A program made the position numbers and the translations under genes. Shown here one piece after another: positions 11,123-22,943 of a stretch of DNA of 64,000 bases. Under the pieces are notes generated by a model. That model did not search any database, was not told the DNA's origin, and was given only the letters and a program-made list of their open reading frames with translations. The DNA is from Saccopteryx bilineata. Taxonomy: Eukaryota; Chordata; Mammalia; Chiroptera; Emballonuridae. How positions within the stretch are numbered: position 1 is the first letter of the stretch; the number at the start of each line of letters is the position of its first letter. Where the stretch lies: positions 94,396,740 to 94,460,739 of the forward strand of contig NC_089491.1 of NCBI RefSeq assembly GCF_036850765.1, given 5' to 3'.

Positions 11123-11615
11123 TGTGTTATTTGGGTTAGTTCACTTTTATTGTTAAAAATGGCCACTGCCCAGGTGAAACTGCTAATTATCTTCCTACTT
11201 GGGAAAGGCCATTGTTATGCTAATGTATGCTAGAGGAGAGGTTTTCATGCCAAGAAAAGTTTGTGAAAAAGGAGAAGGAAGAAGCAGCCAAGATGGCAGG
11301 GTGCTGAGGAGAAGCCAGTTTGTGCAGAGATGAGAAGGGAGAAGGTGTGTAGGTGGGGAACCAGAGGTGACTGAGCTGGTGGGGGCCTTTGATTCTAGGA
11401 AAACCCAGAGAGGATTCTCCTGGTGTGGAACAGGAGAATATGTGAATGGGTTTTGGAGCCCTGTGTGTTTTTACTTGCCTGCCGGGTGCAAGGCTAGAAT
11501 AAAGGAATAGCCCACCAGTTTTTGGCTCTGCAGTTTCATTACTGTCTGCCCGAATCTAATGGAAACCTGCACATGCATGTGCCTGGCTGAGATGGCCATG
11601 ACTATTGGCCATACA
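11123..11615 (+). mobile_element. Solo LTR, copy 1 of a two-copy family, U3-deleted
   Basis: This 493 bp segment aligns by eye with 13277-13967. Shared landmarks include CAGCCAAGATGGC, GCCAGTTTGTGCAGAG, CCTTTGATTCTAGGAAA, GGGTTTTGGAGCCC and CCACCAGTTTTTGGCTC. It keeps AATAAA at 11498-11503. It lacks the roughly 200 bp that hold the TATA box in copy 2, so it is an internally deleted LTR. Boundaries TG...CA are approximate because no clear target-site duplication was found. Confidence 0.65.
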
Positions 11616-12656
11616 CAGGCTGACATGGGAAAAATATACGCTGCCCTAAAATTAATCTCTGGAAGTTAAATAAATACACAGATTTCTAAGTAATGGGGCC
11701 TCTTATTGAAATGCAAAACACTCTGGGGCCTCAGAGACCACTGTGTTCAAGACTCTCGTGCTTTACAAACAAGAAACAAGGCATGATTGCTCTATTGTGT
11801 TCTAGTTCAAACATGGTATCAATCTCTAAAGGCTCACCAAATTGTACCCATATCTATTCTGTCTTTTAGTGCTTTGCTAATGACCTCAAAACTTCCCAGC
11901 CACAGAACAATAAGGCTTCAAGATAGAGACAGAAGTGGTCTTCAACTGGTGGGACTAAAGTAAGCAATTTGTAAATGCTAATTACATTTTATATCACTAA
12001 GGATGACCTGGCAATTGCTCCCGATCTAAGTTTTCCTGACCAAGGAAAAGAGATCGGCGACCCATTTTTCAGCACCACACACAGGCCCTGGAATCTAGGG
12101 ACAGATTGGTGGCTTGTCACATAATCCTCAAAGTTCTTGCTTCCACAGACCAGAAACACTGACATGCAGGTTAGTTATGAGAGTCTAAGAGATTACTTGT
12201 TAAGTGGGATAAATAACTCCTTCATCAACACTGCCATAAGAGTGATCTTTCAGCAAAAATTGTGTAATCAAAGCTCTCCTTAAAATTCTTTAATGGTTCC
12301 CAATTTTTTGGGATAAATTTTGATTTTCTCTATCTCTCTATACAGACGCACTCATAACCTGTTCCTTCTTATCTGGAAAGCCTAATTTTCAGCCACTGTC
12401 ATCACCATCACCCCCGCCCATCTACCCCTGTACCCTGAACTTCAGTCGGATGTTTGAAATTCTCTGGTCCAGCCTCACTCATATTTTCATGACTTTGCTC
12501 GTTTGGGGTCTTCTTCTGTGGATTTGCTCTTCCCCTTCCACTATCGCAAAGCTGCCTTGAGGATTTCCTCAGTCCAACAGCCAGGAAGCAGCTTCTTTTC
12601 CCATCAGGCTGTCAGGATGACTGCAGGCCCAGCCCACATGGCGATTGCAGCCTGTG
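11616..12656. other. Unclassified DNA between two related LTRs
   Basis: No gag, pol or env similarity is visible in any frame, so there is no direct evidence that the two LTRs belong to one provirus. Nothing else is recognised. Confidence 0.45.
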
Positions 12657-12670
12657 AAATACTCTGAACA

Positions 12671-12799
12671 TGCCCCTAGCCCAATAGCTTGGTTGGTTGG
12701 AACATTGTCCCAAAGAACAGAGGTGGCTGATTCGATCCCTGGTCAGGGCACATACAGAAACATCTTGATGTACCTGTCTCTCTGCCTCTCTCTTTAAAA
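12671..12799 (+). mobile_element. Short VES-type tRNA SINE
   Basis: Begins CCCCTAGCCCAATAGCTTGG with a B box (GATTCGATCCCTGG), then CATCTTGATGT and a CTCTCTGCC tail ending in A. This layout is that of the vespertilionoid VES SINE. Its target repeats are AAATACTCTGAACA (12657-12670) and AAATACTGTGAGCA (12800-12813). The second of these also serves as the 5' target copy of the next SINE. Confidence 0.75.
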
Positions 12800-12813
12800 A
12801 AATACTGTGAGCA

Positions 12814-13196
12814 GCCCTGGCCGGTTGGCTCAGTGGTAGAGCATCGGCCCAGCATGTGGAAGTCCTGGGTTTAATTCCCGGCCAGGGTACACAGGAGAAG
12901 TGCCCATCTGCTTCTCTACCCTTCCCCCTCTCCTTCCTCTCTATCTCTCTCTTCCCCTCCTGCAGCCAAGGCTCCATTGGAGCAAAAAGTTGGGCCGGGC
13001 ACTGAGGATGGTTCCATGGCCTCCACCTCAGGCACCAGAATGGCTCTGATTGCAATGGAGCAATGCCCCAGATGGGCAGAGCATCACCCCCTGGTGGACA
13101 TGCCAGGTTGATCCCGGTCAGGCGCATGTGAGAGTCTAACTGCCTCCCTGCTTCTAACTTTGGAAAAATACAAAAAATAAAATAAAATAAAATAAT
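12814..13196 (+). mobile_element. Long tRNA-headed bat SINE
   Basis: Starts GCCCTGGCCGGTTGGCTCAG with A box and B box (GGTTTAATTCCCGG), passes through GCTTCTCTAC, GGCTCCATTGGAGC and the distal CATCACCCCCTGGTGG block, and ends in (AAAAT)n. Target copies are ATACTGTGAGCA (ending 12813) and ATACTTTGAGCA (ending 13209). Confidence 0.9.
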
Positions 13197-13276
13197 AATA
13201 CTTTGAGCATTAACCATCTGGTTACACCATGCCCAGACTCCTGACCCAAGAAACTCTGGGTGTTGGGCAGATAAAA

Positions 13277-13967
13277 TGTATTATGCTCACTTTGTTAAAG
13301 TGGTGCTGCCCACGTGGAGGCCGTTGCCCAGGTGATATTAATGTGTGTTGGGGGCAGGCAGAATCCTTGTAGCCTGGGGCTTGGTTTTGGGATTAAGCCT
13401 TTCCCACCCTTTTTGATGTGGGGTGGTACAATCCAATCATGCCTCAGAGAAGTGACTTTGTATTAGAGACTTCCCTATTTTGTATATTGGATTAAGAGTT
13501 TGGATTTCTACACTATAAAATGGGGACGGAGCGGGAGCTTGCGCTCTTGGTTCCTGGGATGATTAGCATGAGAGAGCAGAGGGAGCAGAGCAGAGAGCAG
13601 AAAGAGGCCATGTGGCCAGGAGAAGCAGCTAAGATGGCGGAGTGCTGAGTGAGATGCCAGTTTGTGCAGAGTTTGTATCTGGGATAAGGAAGGAGATGGG
13701 GAACTGAGGAGAATAAGGCTGGTGAGCTAGAAACCTTTGATTCTAGGAAACTCGGATAAGTCAGTGGCTTTGTGAGCACTGAATGTGAGTGGGTTTTGGA
13801 GCCCAGTGTATGTTTTTACTTGCCCACCGGGTGCAAGCTAGAATTAAAGAAAATGGCCCACCAGTTTTTGGCTCCATTGTTTCTTTACCGACTGTCTGAA
13901 TCCAATGCGAACCTGCATGGACCGGGCTGCTGTGATGGTGGCGTTGGCCCTGGCTTCTGGCTTTACA
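13277..13967 (+). mobile_element. Solo LTR, copy 2, with TATA box
   Basis: A 691 bp LTR-like unit starting TGTATTATG and ending TTTACA. It carries a TATA box (TATAAAA, 13514-13520), a candidate polyadenylation signal ATTAAA (13843-13848) and the R/U5-like GGCTCCATTGTTTCTTTACC that follows it. It is the fuller relative of 11123-11615 and lies in the same orientation 1.66 kb downstream. I do not assert a family name, and the ends are approximate. Confidence 0.65.
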
Positions 13968-14054
13968 TTGGGAAATGCTATTGTTTGAAGTCGTAAATAA
14001 CTAATACAGCATCTGTTAACACTCAGTTCTTAGTATCTACCAGTCTAGAAAGAA

Positions 14055-14398
14055 TGTGTTGGAATCCATGGGAATCCGGAAAGACCAGAGTAACAGACTT
14101 TATTGAAAGGAAGAAAGGAACCCTGCCGGGCACTTCTCCAGGGAGAAGGGCGCCGGTTACAGATTATGAGGTGAATTTTATGGAGTTTGGGAGAGCCTGA
14201 GGGGGTACTGAGTTAAAAGTTCTGGTATGTTCCGTTTTATGGTTTTACAGTTTCGGCTTCCTGGAACGCTCCTCCTTGGGAGGTTGATCAGCTTTCTGGA
14301 ACTCTTCTGCCTCAGGGGCGATTATCCAGTAAGTAAGGGTGAGGTCAGGCAGCCAGATGGAACAACAAAAGGGCAGTTGGAATTTCATATATCTATCA
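14055..14398 (-). mobile_element. Short gamma-type solo LTR
   Basis: Read on the minus strand it begins TGATAGATATATG. It has a TATA-like CATAAAA (rc of about 14177-14183), then AATAAAG (rc of 14098-14104), and ends GGATTCCAACACA. The spacing of TATA, AATAAA and a C/T-rich U5 ending in CA is that of a gammaretroviral-class LTR. At about 344 bp it is compact. A clear 4-6 bp target duplication was not resolved, so ends may be off by a few bases. Confidence 0.6.
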
Positions 14399-14544
14399 GA
14401 ATGCACTCCTCTCTGTGATCAGCTGTGCCCTCTGCTCTGCCTCTGTCGCCAGTCTTATTACGCATGTGTAGTTTGCAGCTTTGTTTCTCCCGCTCTGCTT
14501 GAAGCTCTTGGAAATTGGGAACTTGCCTTTTCATTTAGTAATCC

Positions 14545-14612
14545 TGAGATGCTAGCAGAGGTCTGGCACAGGGAAAGACTCAATAAATGTTTGTGAACTA
14601 GTGAATTGAGTG
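14545..14612 (+). repeat. MIR-like SINE 3' fragment
   Basis: The stretch around GTCTGGCACAGGG and ACTCAATAAATGTTTGTGAA matches the conserved end of mammalian-wide MIR/L2-type repeats, which are ancient and shared by all placentals. Confidence 0.6.
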
Positions 14613-16190
14613 AATTAAACTACAACCTAGTTTCAGAATTGAAATTTTAAAAAAAAATTTACAAGTCAAATTTGTTTTCTTTCAAGTGTAGGGAAATGTG
14701 CTGAGTGTTCTTAGGGGCAAAAACACACTACTAGAGATCTCTTTTTTATTCACAGACAACCTTTGCTGACCACATCCTTATTCAATGTGAGGGATAGTCA
14801 AGTGATTCTTTATGGGTGGGGCAGAGTCAGTTAAAATAAAATTGCTCAAGCTAAACAACCTCACAGATGCAAATTACCCACTTGAGAGAATGAAGAAGTA
14901 CCTAGTAATGTACTTTGTCTCTTCTAGAAAGAAGTTTATGGGTGGGAGGGACAGCAGGTTTGATGAGCCCTTCCCCAAAAGCAAGGGCATAAGGTAGGAA
15001 TCCAGAGGGATTCTAGTTACATTTTTAGAAGGGAATTAAAAAATATCAGTGACTGTGTTTACTGTATGTGCTATCTCCTATTTTCGTTTCACATTTGGAA
15101 TAATATTAACACTCATAAAGTCAAAAGCCCCTGGATTTGTCTTCTAGGAAGTAGAGGTGCAGAGGTTAGGAGCCGCACTTACTTGCAGGGGCCTGAAGAA
15201 CATGCAAGAAACAGCCATGTGAAGTCCCATGCCGTAGGGAGGCAAATAAGATTAGAAGAGATGGAAAAGAGAGTTAATTTTCTGAGGCCAGCTGCAGGGG
15301 AGGAAAGTTTAAATAATCAACTTCATTCATCTAGCCAGCTTATCCTGCTCTTCAATGTTAACAGCATTTTCCCAAGTTCTGGTGTCAGAATCCAAGCTTC
15401 TGGGAATTCACTAATTTGTCTTCAATTAAACAGCTAGTAAACAATAGATCGTGACTTAAATCCAGTGCTCAAAGGCTTCCATCTCATATTCTTTCTTCTT
15501 AGACTGTGCATAAAGTGTTGGCCTAGACTTCAATTCGCTTCTCATTTCCTTTAATGAGCAGTTATGAGCAGTGTCTATATTCAAGAGGCTCTTTGCTAAG
15601 GAAGGCACCACAAGGTGTGGCCCCAGGGAGGAAGTGGAGGATCCAGCAAACAGAAGAAATTTCCTGCCAGCAGCACCCCTTATATTTGAGAAGTTTTTTT
15701 CCAGCCGATTGCTTTTCTGATATTATCTAAAAATGTTTCCATCCATATTCTTGTTACAAGAGAACATATATTCTAGCACAAACAAAATTGGTTTTGTCGA
15801 GTGTAAGAAGGGAAAGCTAATAGAATGCTTTAGTTAATGATGCTTCCAACAGTAAGGCCTATTTGGTATCTTGCTTCACGGTTCAAACTGTGCCCCCCAA
15901 AATATGCTCACTTGTCTCCTACTTCTCTACATGGAGCACAATACTCGGGAGCTTCAGATTTTAAATCTAAGTAATATCAATATAAAAGTTTGAAACTTCA
16001 GTTCAATATCTATAGATATTGGGTAGCCACATGCCAACCCCTTCCACCCCCACTACAGGAATGCAACACTAGTCATTTTATAAATGATGATTGACAGTTT
16101 AATGAACTGAGTGCTGCCGTTGTTGCCTTTTGCCTATTATCTCAACTAATCACTTCATCATTCCTGTGAAATAGATATTCCTAGGTCCAA
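14613..16190. other. Unclassified DNA
   Basis: No gene recognised. Around 15885 the phrase CTGTGCCCCCCAAAATATG resembles the start of a MaLR (MLT1-type) LTR, but too little follows to claim it. Confidence 0.45.
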
Positions 16191-16196
16191 TAATTA

Positions 16197-16330
16197 ATTA
16201 TCTAACATATATTTGGCACTCATTGTGTGCCAGACACTGTGCTAAGCATTTAACATCTCTTTTCTTATTTATCCCATCACCCAGTAACTAGGTATTGAGA
16301 GTCATCATAGTCCAGAGATGGCATTAACCT
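16197..16330 (+). repeat. MIR SINE
   Basis: ATTTGGCACTCATTGTGTGC followed by CAGACACTGTGCTAAGCATT is the diagnostic MIR core, with a downstream CTTATTTATCCCATCA segment. The copy is old and diverged. Confidence 0.8.
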
Positions 16331-16489
16331 GTAAGATATAAGAGCTAACAAATCAAATAGGCAGGGTACTATACTCATGAAGCTGGTTTTCCAGGTGGGT
16401 AGAGACCACAATAAATAAGAAACAAATAATCATAATAGTATCAAGAAGGAAAATAATTAAATAAAGAGATAAAAATAAAAAATGTTTTG

Positions 16490-16870
16490 AAAGGAGGATG
16501 TCTGACTCCTTCAGAAAGCATGATCAGGGGAGTCTCTCTTGGGTGGTGGCATCCAAACTAAGGCCTGAATAAAACGCAGAGAAAAGCCATGCTAAGTTTC
16601 ATGGAGGAAGAAGTCCCATGCAGAGAGAATAAGTGCAAAGGCCCTGAGGTGGGAAATGGCCTGACTGGATAGATGAGCAACAAAGGCACCCGAGATAAAA
16701 TGGTCCAAGCTGAATCTAGAAAGGAAGGCGGGAGACAGAGGAATTTTGCTTCTGCTTTAAAGCTACTCGAAAGCACTGAATGTTTTGAGCAGAGGTATGG
16801 TATGATCCGTTTGTACTTTTTAAAGATGGCTCTGGTTATTGTGTCGGAAGTAAGCCTGAGATAAGCAAAG
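16490..16870 (+). repeat. Ancient mammalian interspersed repeat, family not named
   Basis: GTGCAAAGGCCCTGAGGTGG and the later GTATGGTATGATCCGTTTG and AAGATGGCTCTGGTTATTGTG are hallmarks of a mammal-wide repeat that I recognise but cannot name with confidence. A RepeatMasker run would settle it. Confidence 0.5.
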
Positions 16871-17479
16871 ATGGCAGAGGGGAAACTGGTGAGGAGGGCA
16901 TCACTGCCACCCAGACCAGAGATGGTGGAGGATTGACCAGGGAGGTGGGCAGTGGGTATGGGAAAAGTGGGTAAATCTGAAATATGCTTTGGGGGGGGGG
17001 GGGTGGAACCAACAGAACTCACAGAAAAATGTAATGTGGGAAGTGACCTTAAGGGGTTGGCAAATTTATTGCCTATTTATTACCCCTTTACACAGATTGT
17101 AAAAACCTGGAACTTAAGACTAAATCATTGTCAATTGTATCTCAATATAATGGGGGGCAATTACTGGCAAGAGATAAAGAGCAGCAGCACTGAGAATATA
17201 CAAAAGAGGTGCTTGCTTTAAAGCCCTTAACCACGCTGTTGCTTTGCACGCATCCAGAATCTCCTTATCCAGAACTTCTGGTGGCCTCAGGTTTGCCTCA
17301 CCTTCTGCTCCTGGCCCTTGACCTTTCGGTTTTCTGCCAGGACTGCCATGAGCAGCTGTGTAAATTGCGCCCTATACAACTACAGGAAGGAAAGGACACA
17401 GCGAGTCTTAAAGACAGGTTTACAAATTCACTAATGTGAAACCCGCAAAGTGCTAATTCCCCACTCTTGAGTGTGGACT

Positions 17480-17920
17480 GGAGTCAGAGGTGCACTGTGA
17501 TAACAGAACATGTAGATGTGGTAGGATGGCACTTGTGAGATTCTGTCAGAAGAATTCTCTCTTTCTCTCTCTCACTTTCTCACTCATCGCTGATTTGGGG
17601 AAGTCAGCTGCCACATCATGCAGACACGGAGCAGTCCGTGGACAAGCCCACATGGCACAGCGCCAAGGCCGGCAACAGCCACGTGGGTAGGCTTGGATAC
17701 AGGTCCTCCCCCCCACCCCCCGTCAAGCCTTGCAATCGCTCCAGCCCCAGCCAACAGCTAGAATGCAACCACTTAAGACACTTATCAGTCTGACCCACAG
17801 GAAATATGAAATACTAAATAATTTTTGCTTTAAGCAGGTGAGTTTGGGGTGATTTGTCCCACAGCGACAGAAAACACATGCACTATCATGTGACTGCTTC
17901 CTGGAGTTAAACAGCATGGC
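17480..17920 (+). repeat. Possible MaLR/MLT1-type LTR remnant
   Basis: The order of a TCTCTC-rich block, GGGGAAGTCAGCTGCCACAT, CCAGCCCCAGCCAACA and finally GGGGTGATTTGTCCCACAGC resembles the 3' half of old mammalian LTRs of the MaLR group. The assignment rests on general resemblance only. Confidence 0.4.
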
Positions 17921-18194
17921 AGCATTGTTCCTGTCATCCAGTGCTTTCCTATTACTATCTTTTAACTTTTTAATCCAGTTAAACTTTAATCTTTTCCCAG
18001 ATAGTTACCCCATTCTCTGCCTACTGACTTCACATCCCTTATGCACAGGGGAGGAGGTGCTCCACTTCCATCCATCAATGGATTGGTCCCTGCTAGATCT
18101 GCACCTTAGCCTGAATTAAACAATACAGATCCGAGTTTTCCACTTTAACGTCCCTAATATGCGATACTGACAGCCAAACAGTGTTCAGAGGAAT

Positions 18195-18330
18195 AATGGC
18201 ATCAGACTCCATGGGCAGTTTTACACACATATAGATCCCTGAGCCCCAACACTGAAGAGGCTCATTGAGTAGATTCTGAGTGGAGTCTGGAAGCTGCATT
18301 TTTAAAGAACTCTGAGGCATGGCCACATTT
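18195..18330 (+). repeat. MER5-like hAT relic
   Basis: CCCTGAGCCCCAACACTGAA, GATTCTGAGTGGAGTCTGG and GCATTTTTAAAGAACTCTGA follow the order of the MER5 non-autonomous hAT (Charlie) consensus. It is a diverged relic without visible ends. Confidence 0.55.
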
Positions 18331-19683
18331 TATAAACTCTGCTTCCTGACCTGATGTAGAGACAAGGCCTATAATTGGGTCCAGAAGCTAGATTTCCTGT
18401 GTCCTCTTCGGATCTCTTTTATACATGCAGCACCAAGTTCACAGTTACTCTCTATACATTTCCTTGAAGGCATTGACTGAACACTATTTGCTGAATATCT
18501 GCAAAAATGCAGCGATAAATATATACTGAATTTACATAGGAGACATTTTTGTACTTTTAAGAAACTAGGATTCCACTTGATGTAAGTTAGTACTCAACCT
18601 ACAAATTTATTTTCTGTGATCTCACTTTTGCAGTAACAACTTTAATTGGCATCTTCACTTACTCTAGAGAATGTGAAAAGCATTCAATAAATTCATAAAT
18701 GACAGTTTTAGGTTTATCAGCCATCGAGGCTGCAAAACTAATAGCTGAAGAAAATATAACCAAGCAGAAATAGAGACATTTATTCAGTTAGAGTTAAACT
18801 CAGGAAAACAGGGCAGTCAGCAAAATGCCAGAGTCAGAACCAGAGATGCCCCTGCAGAGGGTTTCCAGGAAGAATAAAGGAAATGGAGGCTTTCTAATTA
18901 ACAGGGCAACAAACACTAAAAATGACCTCAAAGTGGAACTTTAAAGGTATTTAAATGAGTTTTTGGCAGGGACTGCTGATGAGCCCTTTTTACAAGTGAA
19001 GAAAAATGTCTTAAAATTAACCAAGGCTTATGATCATCATATTGGAATCATATTTCAGAGAAATAAAACCCTTAGCTGGAAGTTAAGCAAAAGGCCCAGC
19101 AGAAATACCAATCAAACTTGTATCCTATTCTAGTAACTCTTAGAAGAGGCAGAATCCTGAAGTCTAATTATTGTGGCACTGTCTCCTTTTAACCTTCTTC
19201 CTAAAAAATTGTCACCGATTTTAAATACACACACACACATACCACATACACGTACCACACCCTGACATACATACACCTCATTGTCTTTCCCTTCCTCTCC
19301 ATTGGTTCTCCAGACTTTTTCCCAATTTGTTTCATTAAAATAGATACAAACATCTACTGTATTTTTAAAGCCTTTATACTTGCACTAAACTTCTATTTTA
19401 ATATCATATTTGTTACCAATTTTATAAAATATCTTCACAGATAAATAAAACAGCCTACATCCTAGCTTGCAATCCAATGCCCACAACAAATTGGCCTAAT
19501 CCTACAGTCGCTTCTGTGCTTGAGACTAGAATCACCAATCACTTCTGCAGTGGCCTTTGTGTTATAGCGAAGGGTCCACTACCTTGTTTTTCTTTAGCTC
19601 TCTTCCATCTGCTTTATGTGTTACAGAAATTATTTGAATCTTCCATTTCAGTCTTCCCTTTCTTTCAGTACAGATGTGACTTT
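18331..19683. other. Unclassified DNA with a short CA repeat
   Basis: No gene or young element seen. A small CA-rich microsatellite lies at about 19228-19260. Confidence 0.5.
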
Positions 19684-19694
19684 CCCTTATTGTT

Positions 19695-20074
19695 TTTTTG
19701 TTATGTTTTATCTTTTGTTTGTCTGTTTGTTTATTTTTAGGTGACAAGAGAAAAGATAGTGAGGCAGATTCCTCCATGTGCCTGGCCGAAATTCACCCTG
19801 CAAACCCATCTAGGGCCAATGCTTGAGTACCGAGCTATTTTCAGTGCCTGAGGCTAAGATGCTGGGATTAACCATGCTACCCTCAGAACCCAGGGACACA
19901 CTCAAACCAATCAAGTCACTGGCTGTGGAAAGGGAAGAGGGAACAAGGGAGAGGAAATGGGGTAGAGAAGCAGATGGTTGCTTCTCCTGCGTGCCCAGAC
20001 CAGGAATCAAACCAGAAATGTCCATATGCTGGGCAAATGATCTAATCACTGAGCCACTAGCTAGAGCCGACATC
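19695..20074 (-). mobile_element. Long tRNA-headed bat SINE, older subtype
   Basis: On the minus strand it starts with the tRNA-like head at about 20074 (GGCTCTAGCTAGTGGCTCAG) and runs to a TAAA tail at about 19735. Target copies CCCTTATTGTT occur at 19684-19694 and 20075-20085. It shares the AACCAATCAAGTCACTGGCTG-type distal part (in pieces) with 10523-10874. Confidence 0.8.
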
Positions 20075-20085
20075 CCCTTATTGTT

Positions 20086-21628
20086 ATACTTTGCCTGTCA
20101 TTTACAAAAAAAAAGTTAAAAAAAACTTGTGAGCTCAGAAAAAGCCCACAAGAATTATTAACTATTAATAGTAATAAGTAAAAATCGATGCGTTTATCAA
20201 ATAAAAAGTTGATCTGTGACTCATTTCTATAAACCTGTAACATAGGTTCTGTCAGGGCCACTTAGTGGTTTGTCTGGAAAATCTACATTGATGTTCAAAG
20301 TCATCCTGAGATGGGGTGGGGGGAACACTACATGTCTCAGTTTGGTTAGTGCAAAACTGGCTTTAATCATCTATAGTAAGTGCTCTATGTTTTAGAAAAA
20401 ATTGAAGTTTAACACAAAAATGGAAGTACAAGTTTTTATTTTAGAGCTAGATAAATAACTATAAATTAAGACTAAAAATATGATTTATAATAAAGAAACT
20501 GGAGGTATGTCTAGGCATTTTACCCATAACTACAATCCATAAACGCTAAGAAAAAGCTTCTGTAGCTCAATAGCTTTGCCAAATGTGAGTAAAAGATTCA
20601 AGGAAAATCTCCCATTTAGAATTCCTGGAAGAATTCTGTCAGCTTGGGGTCTCAGTCTAGACTCTAGATTGAGGCAGAAATGAAATGCACTGGCAGAAAC
20701 TGTGCCATAGCAACACCAAGTGCCTTTCAACTCCAAGCATGGTTCCTCTGATCAGCATCCTGAAAGCTCTTTAGAATCACATGCCCCACCCTAGACTTTA
20801 TGAATCACAATCTCCTTTTTTAACAAACTCCTCAGTGTTGAAGAGGTCTACCCTGGAGGGATCTTCTCTATCTGGGAATTAGAGAAAAGTGCAAGATTGG
20901 AATCATTAACTTCTCCAGCTTTGCACCCTTCTGGTTGCTCCTCCTCCTTATTCTTCTGGGCCATAGGGGTTACTCATCAAGGTAAGGGCTGGGGTGATTC
21001 CAAAGACCAAATTAAGTGCTATGACCCTAAATTCTAGCAGCAACCACACAAACTTGGTAGGAGGAGTTGTCCTGAATTCTATTAAGTTAATATTAGGGAA
21101 AAGACACAGACTTCTTAGAGCCCTATATTTGTCAAGACCTCTGAGTTGCAGTAGCAGAAAATTCAAGTCAAACTATATTATACAAATAAGGGAATGTGTC
21201 AGTTCATGTAGATCAAATCTAGGCAAAGCTGGCTCCACGAATTTAAACAATGACATAAACAATGTCATAGAAAGCTGTCCACCCCTTTCCAGCATCTGTT
21301 TTCTTCTCTTCTGGCTTCTTTTTGGGGAAGGGTTGTTCCTTAGCATAGCTCCCAGTTCCAGGACTAGTTCTTCTCAATTCTAAGTCCACAGAAAAAAGGA
21401 AGACTTCTCTTCCAGTAGTTTTCTAAAATATTAAAACTGAGGTTTATTGGCTCTGTATTTTTCCAGTTTGGGTCACATGCTCATTCCCAAACCAATCATA
21501 GTGGCCAAGTAGATGTGACTCTCCTAGTCACAAGTCTACTCTTAGAACCAATGATAAGGTCAAACCAGTGGGGGGATTCAAATAATTTAACAACTGGTTC
21601 TCTGCCCTGATGACCATTTTAAATATAA
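20086..21628. other. Unclassified DNA with a MER5-like relic
   Basis: Positions about 20765-20845 (AGAATCACATGCCCCACCCT, then TTTATGAATCACAATCTCC and TTAACAAACTCCTCAG) resemble MER5A. Nothing else is recognised. Confidence 0.45.
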
Positions 21629-21643
21629 AAATATATATACTGA

Positions 21644-22015
21644 GGCCCTGGCCGGTTGGCTCAGCAGTAGAGCATTGGCCTGGCATGCGGGGGACCTGGG
21701 TTCAATTCCTGGCCAGGGCACATAGGAGAGGCGCCCATTTGCTTCTCCATGCCCCCCTCTTTCCTCTCTGTCTCTCTCTTCCCCTCCCGCAGCCAAGGCT
21801 CCATTGGAGCAAAGATGGCCCGGGCGCTGGAGATGTCTCCTTGGCCTCTTCCCCAGGCGCTAGAGTGGCTCTGGTCATGGCAGAGCGACGCCCCCTGGTG
21901 AGCAGAGCGTCGCCCCTGGTGGGCATGCTGGGTGGATCCGGGTCGGGCGCATGCGGGAGTCTGTCTGACTGTCTCTCCCCATTTCCAGCTTCAGAAAAAA
22001 GAAAAGAAAAGAAAA
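21644..22015 (+). mobile_element. Long tRNA-headed bat SINE, fairly young
   Basis: Begins GGCCCTGGCCGGTTGGCTCAG-like (G at the edge shared with the target), with an intact A box and B box (GGTTCAATTCCTGG), a CGGGTCGGGCGCATGCGGGA distal block and an (AAAAG) tail. The target copy ATATATATACTGA lies on both sides, ending at 21643 and at 22030. Confidence 0.9.
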
Positions 22016-22204
22016 AAATATATATACTGAAAGGTAGTTTATTACTTCATGCATTTAATACTTAAATAAGAATAATAAAAGAGGTACACAAGCCTAGATT
22101 ATAAAACAGAGTTTTAAAATATTAATAAAAATATTTAATACCTGACAAAAAACAATAAAACTGTTATTTAAGATATTATTTAAGATATTTTCATATTACT
22201 TCTT

Positions 22205-22431
22205 TTCTTTTTATGCAGTGAGGGGAGGGGAGACAGAGAAAGAATCCTCTGCATGTGTCTCAACCAGAATACATCTGGCAAGCCCACCAGGTGGAAATGC
22301 TCTGCCCATCTGGGCTGTTGCTCCATTGCTTAGCAACTGAGCTCTTCTTAGTGCCTGAGGCAGAGACCATAGAGCCATCCTCAGTACTTGGGGCCAATGC
22401 TCTCCAGTGGAGCCATGCCTGCAGGAGGGGG

Positions 22432-22463
<32 letters not shown>

Positions 22464-22584
22464 CAAGAGGAGAAGGTGTGAAGAAGCAGATGGACACTTC
22501 TCCTGTGTGCACTGAACAGGAATCGAACCTGGGATATCCATACGTTGCACTGACTCTCTACCACCGAGCCAACCAGCCAGAGCC
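22205..22584 (-). mobile_element. Long tRNA-headed bat SINE
   Basis: Minus-strand copy with its head at about 22584. Target copies CATATTACTTCTT (22192-22204) and CATATTGCTTCTT (22585-22597) differ at one base. Its pyrimidine segment has become a (GA)n run on the plus strand at about 22434-22463. Confidence 0.88.
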
Positions 22585-22758
22585 CATATTGCTTCTTGAT
22601 TGGTGTCCTCACTTGCAATTTTCTTTGCCTTTATCTGAGCATCATTAGCTGTGTGATTTATCCTTATCCATATTTTCACTGTAGGAGTAGGATCCCATTC
22701 CTTTACCTATGGATAGAATGAACATTACTATGGGTGCTTAGAATATGCTGTTGTGCAG

Positions 22759-22943
22759 CGGACCTGAAGAGGGCACTACCTTCTGCAGCAAGAGCAGCAG
22801 TGCCAAGAAGAAGAAAAGGCTCCGGAAGCCATCCCAGGAGTAGAAAGGACAAAGGGTGGGACCCAGTGGGGCGTGGCCACCAGAAACCCCTCCCCTGTAC
22901 CCCAATAAAGTCACACCCACCAGAGCCAAAAAAAAAAAAAAAA
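22759..22943 (+). pseudogene. 5'-truncated processed pseudogene, parent gene unknown
   Basis: A 185 bp insert is flanked by a perfect 19 bp target duplication, AGAATATGCTGTTGTGCAG, at 22740-22758 and 22944-22962. It ends in an A tail (from 22929) 20 bp after an AATAAA signal (22904-22909), so it is an L1-mobilised mRNA 3' end. One frame reads from 22760 to a TAG at 22841-22843 and encodes 27 residues ending SSSAKKKKRLRKPSQE, which would be the C-terminus of the parent protein. I do not recognise the parent. Alternatively the frame could be fortuitous and the insert a non-coding RNA 3' end. Confidence 0.8.

Noticed and set aside
19228..19260. CRISPR-like or regulatory CA array
   Set aside because: It is a short, imperfect CA microsatellite in a mammalian genome.
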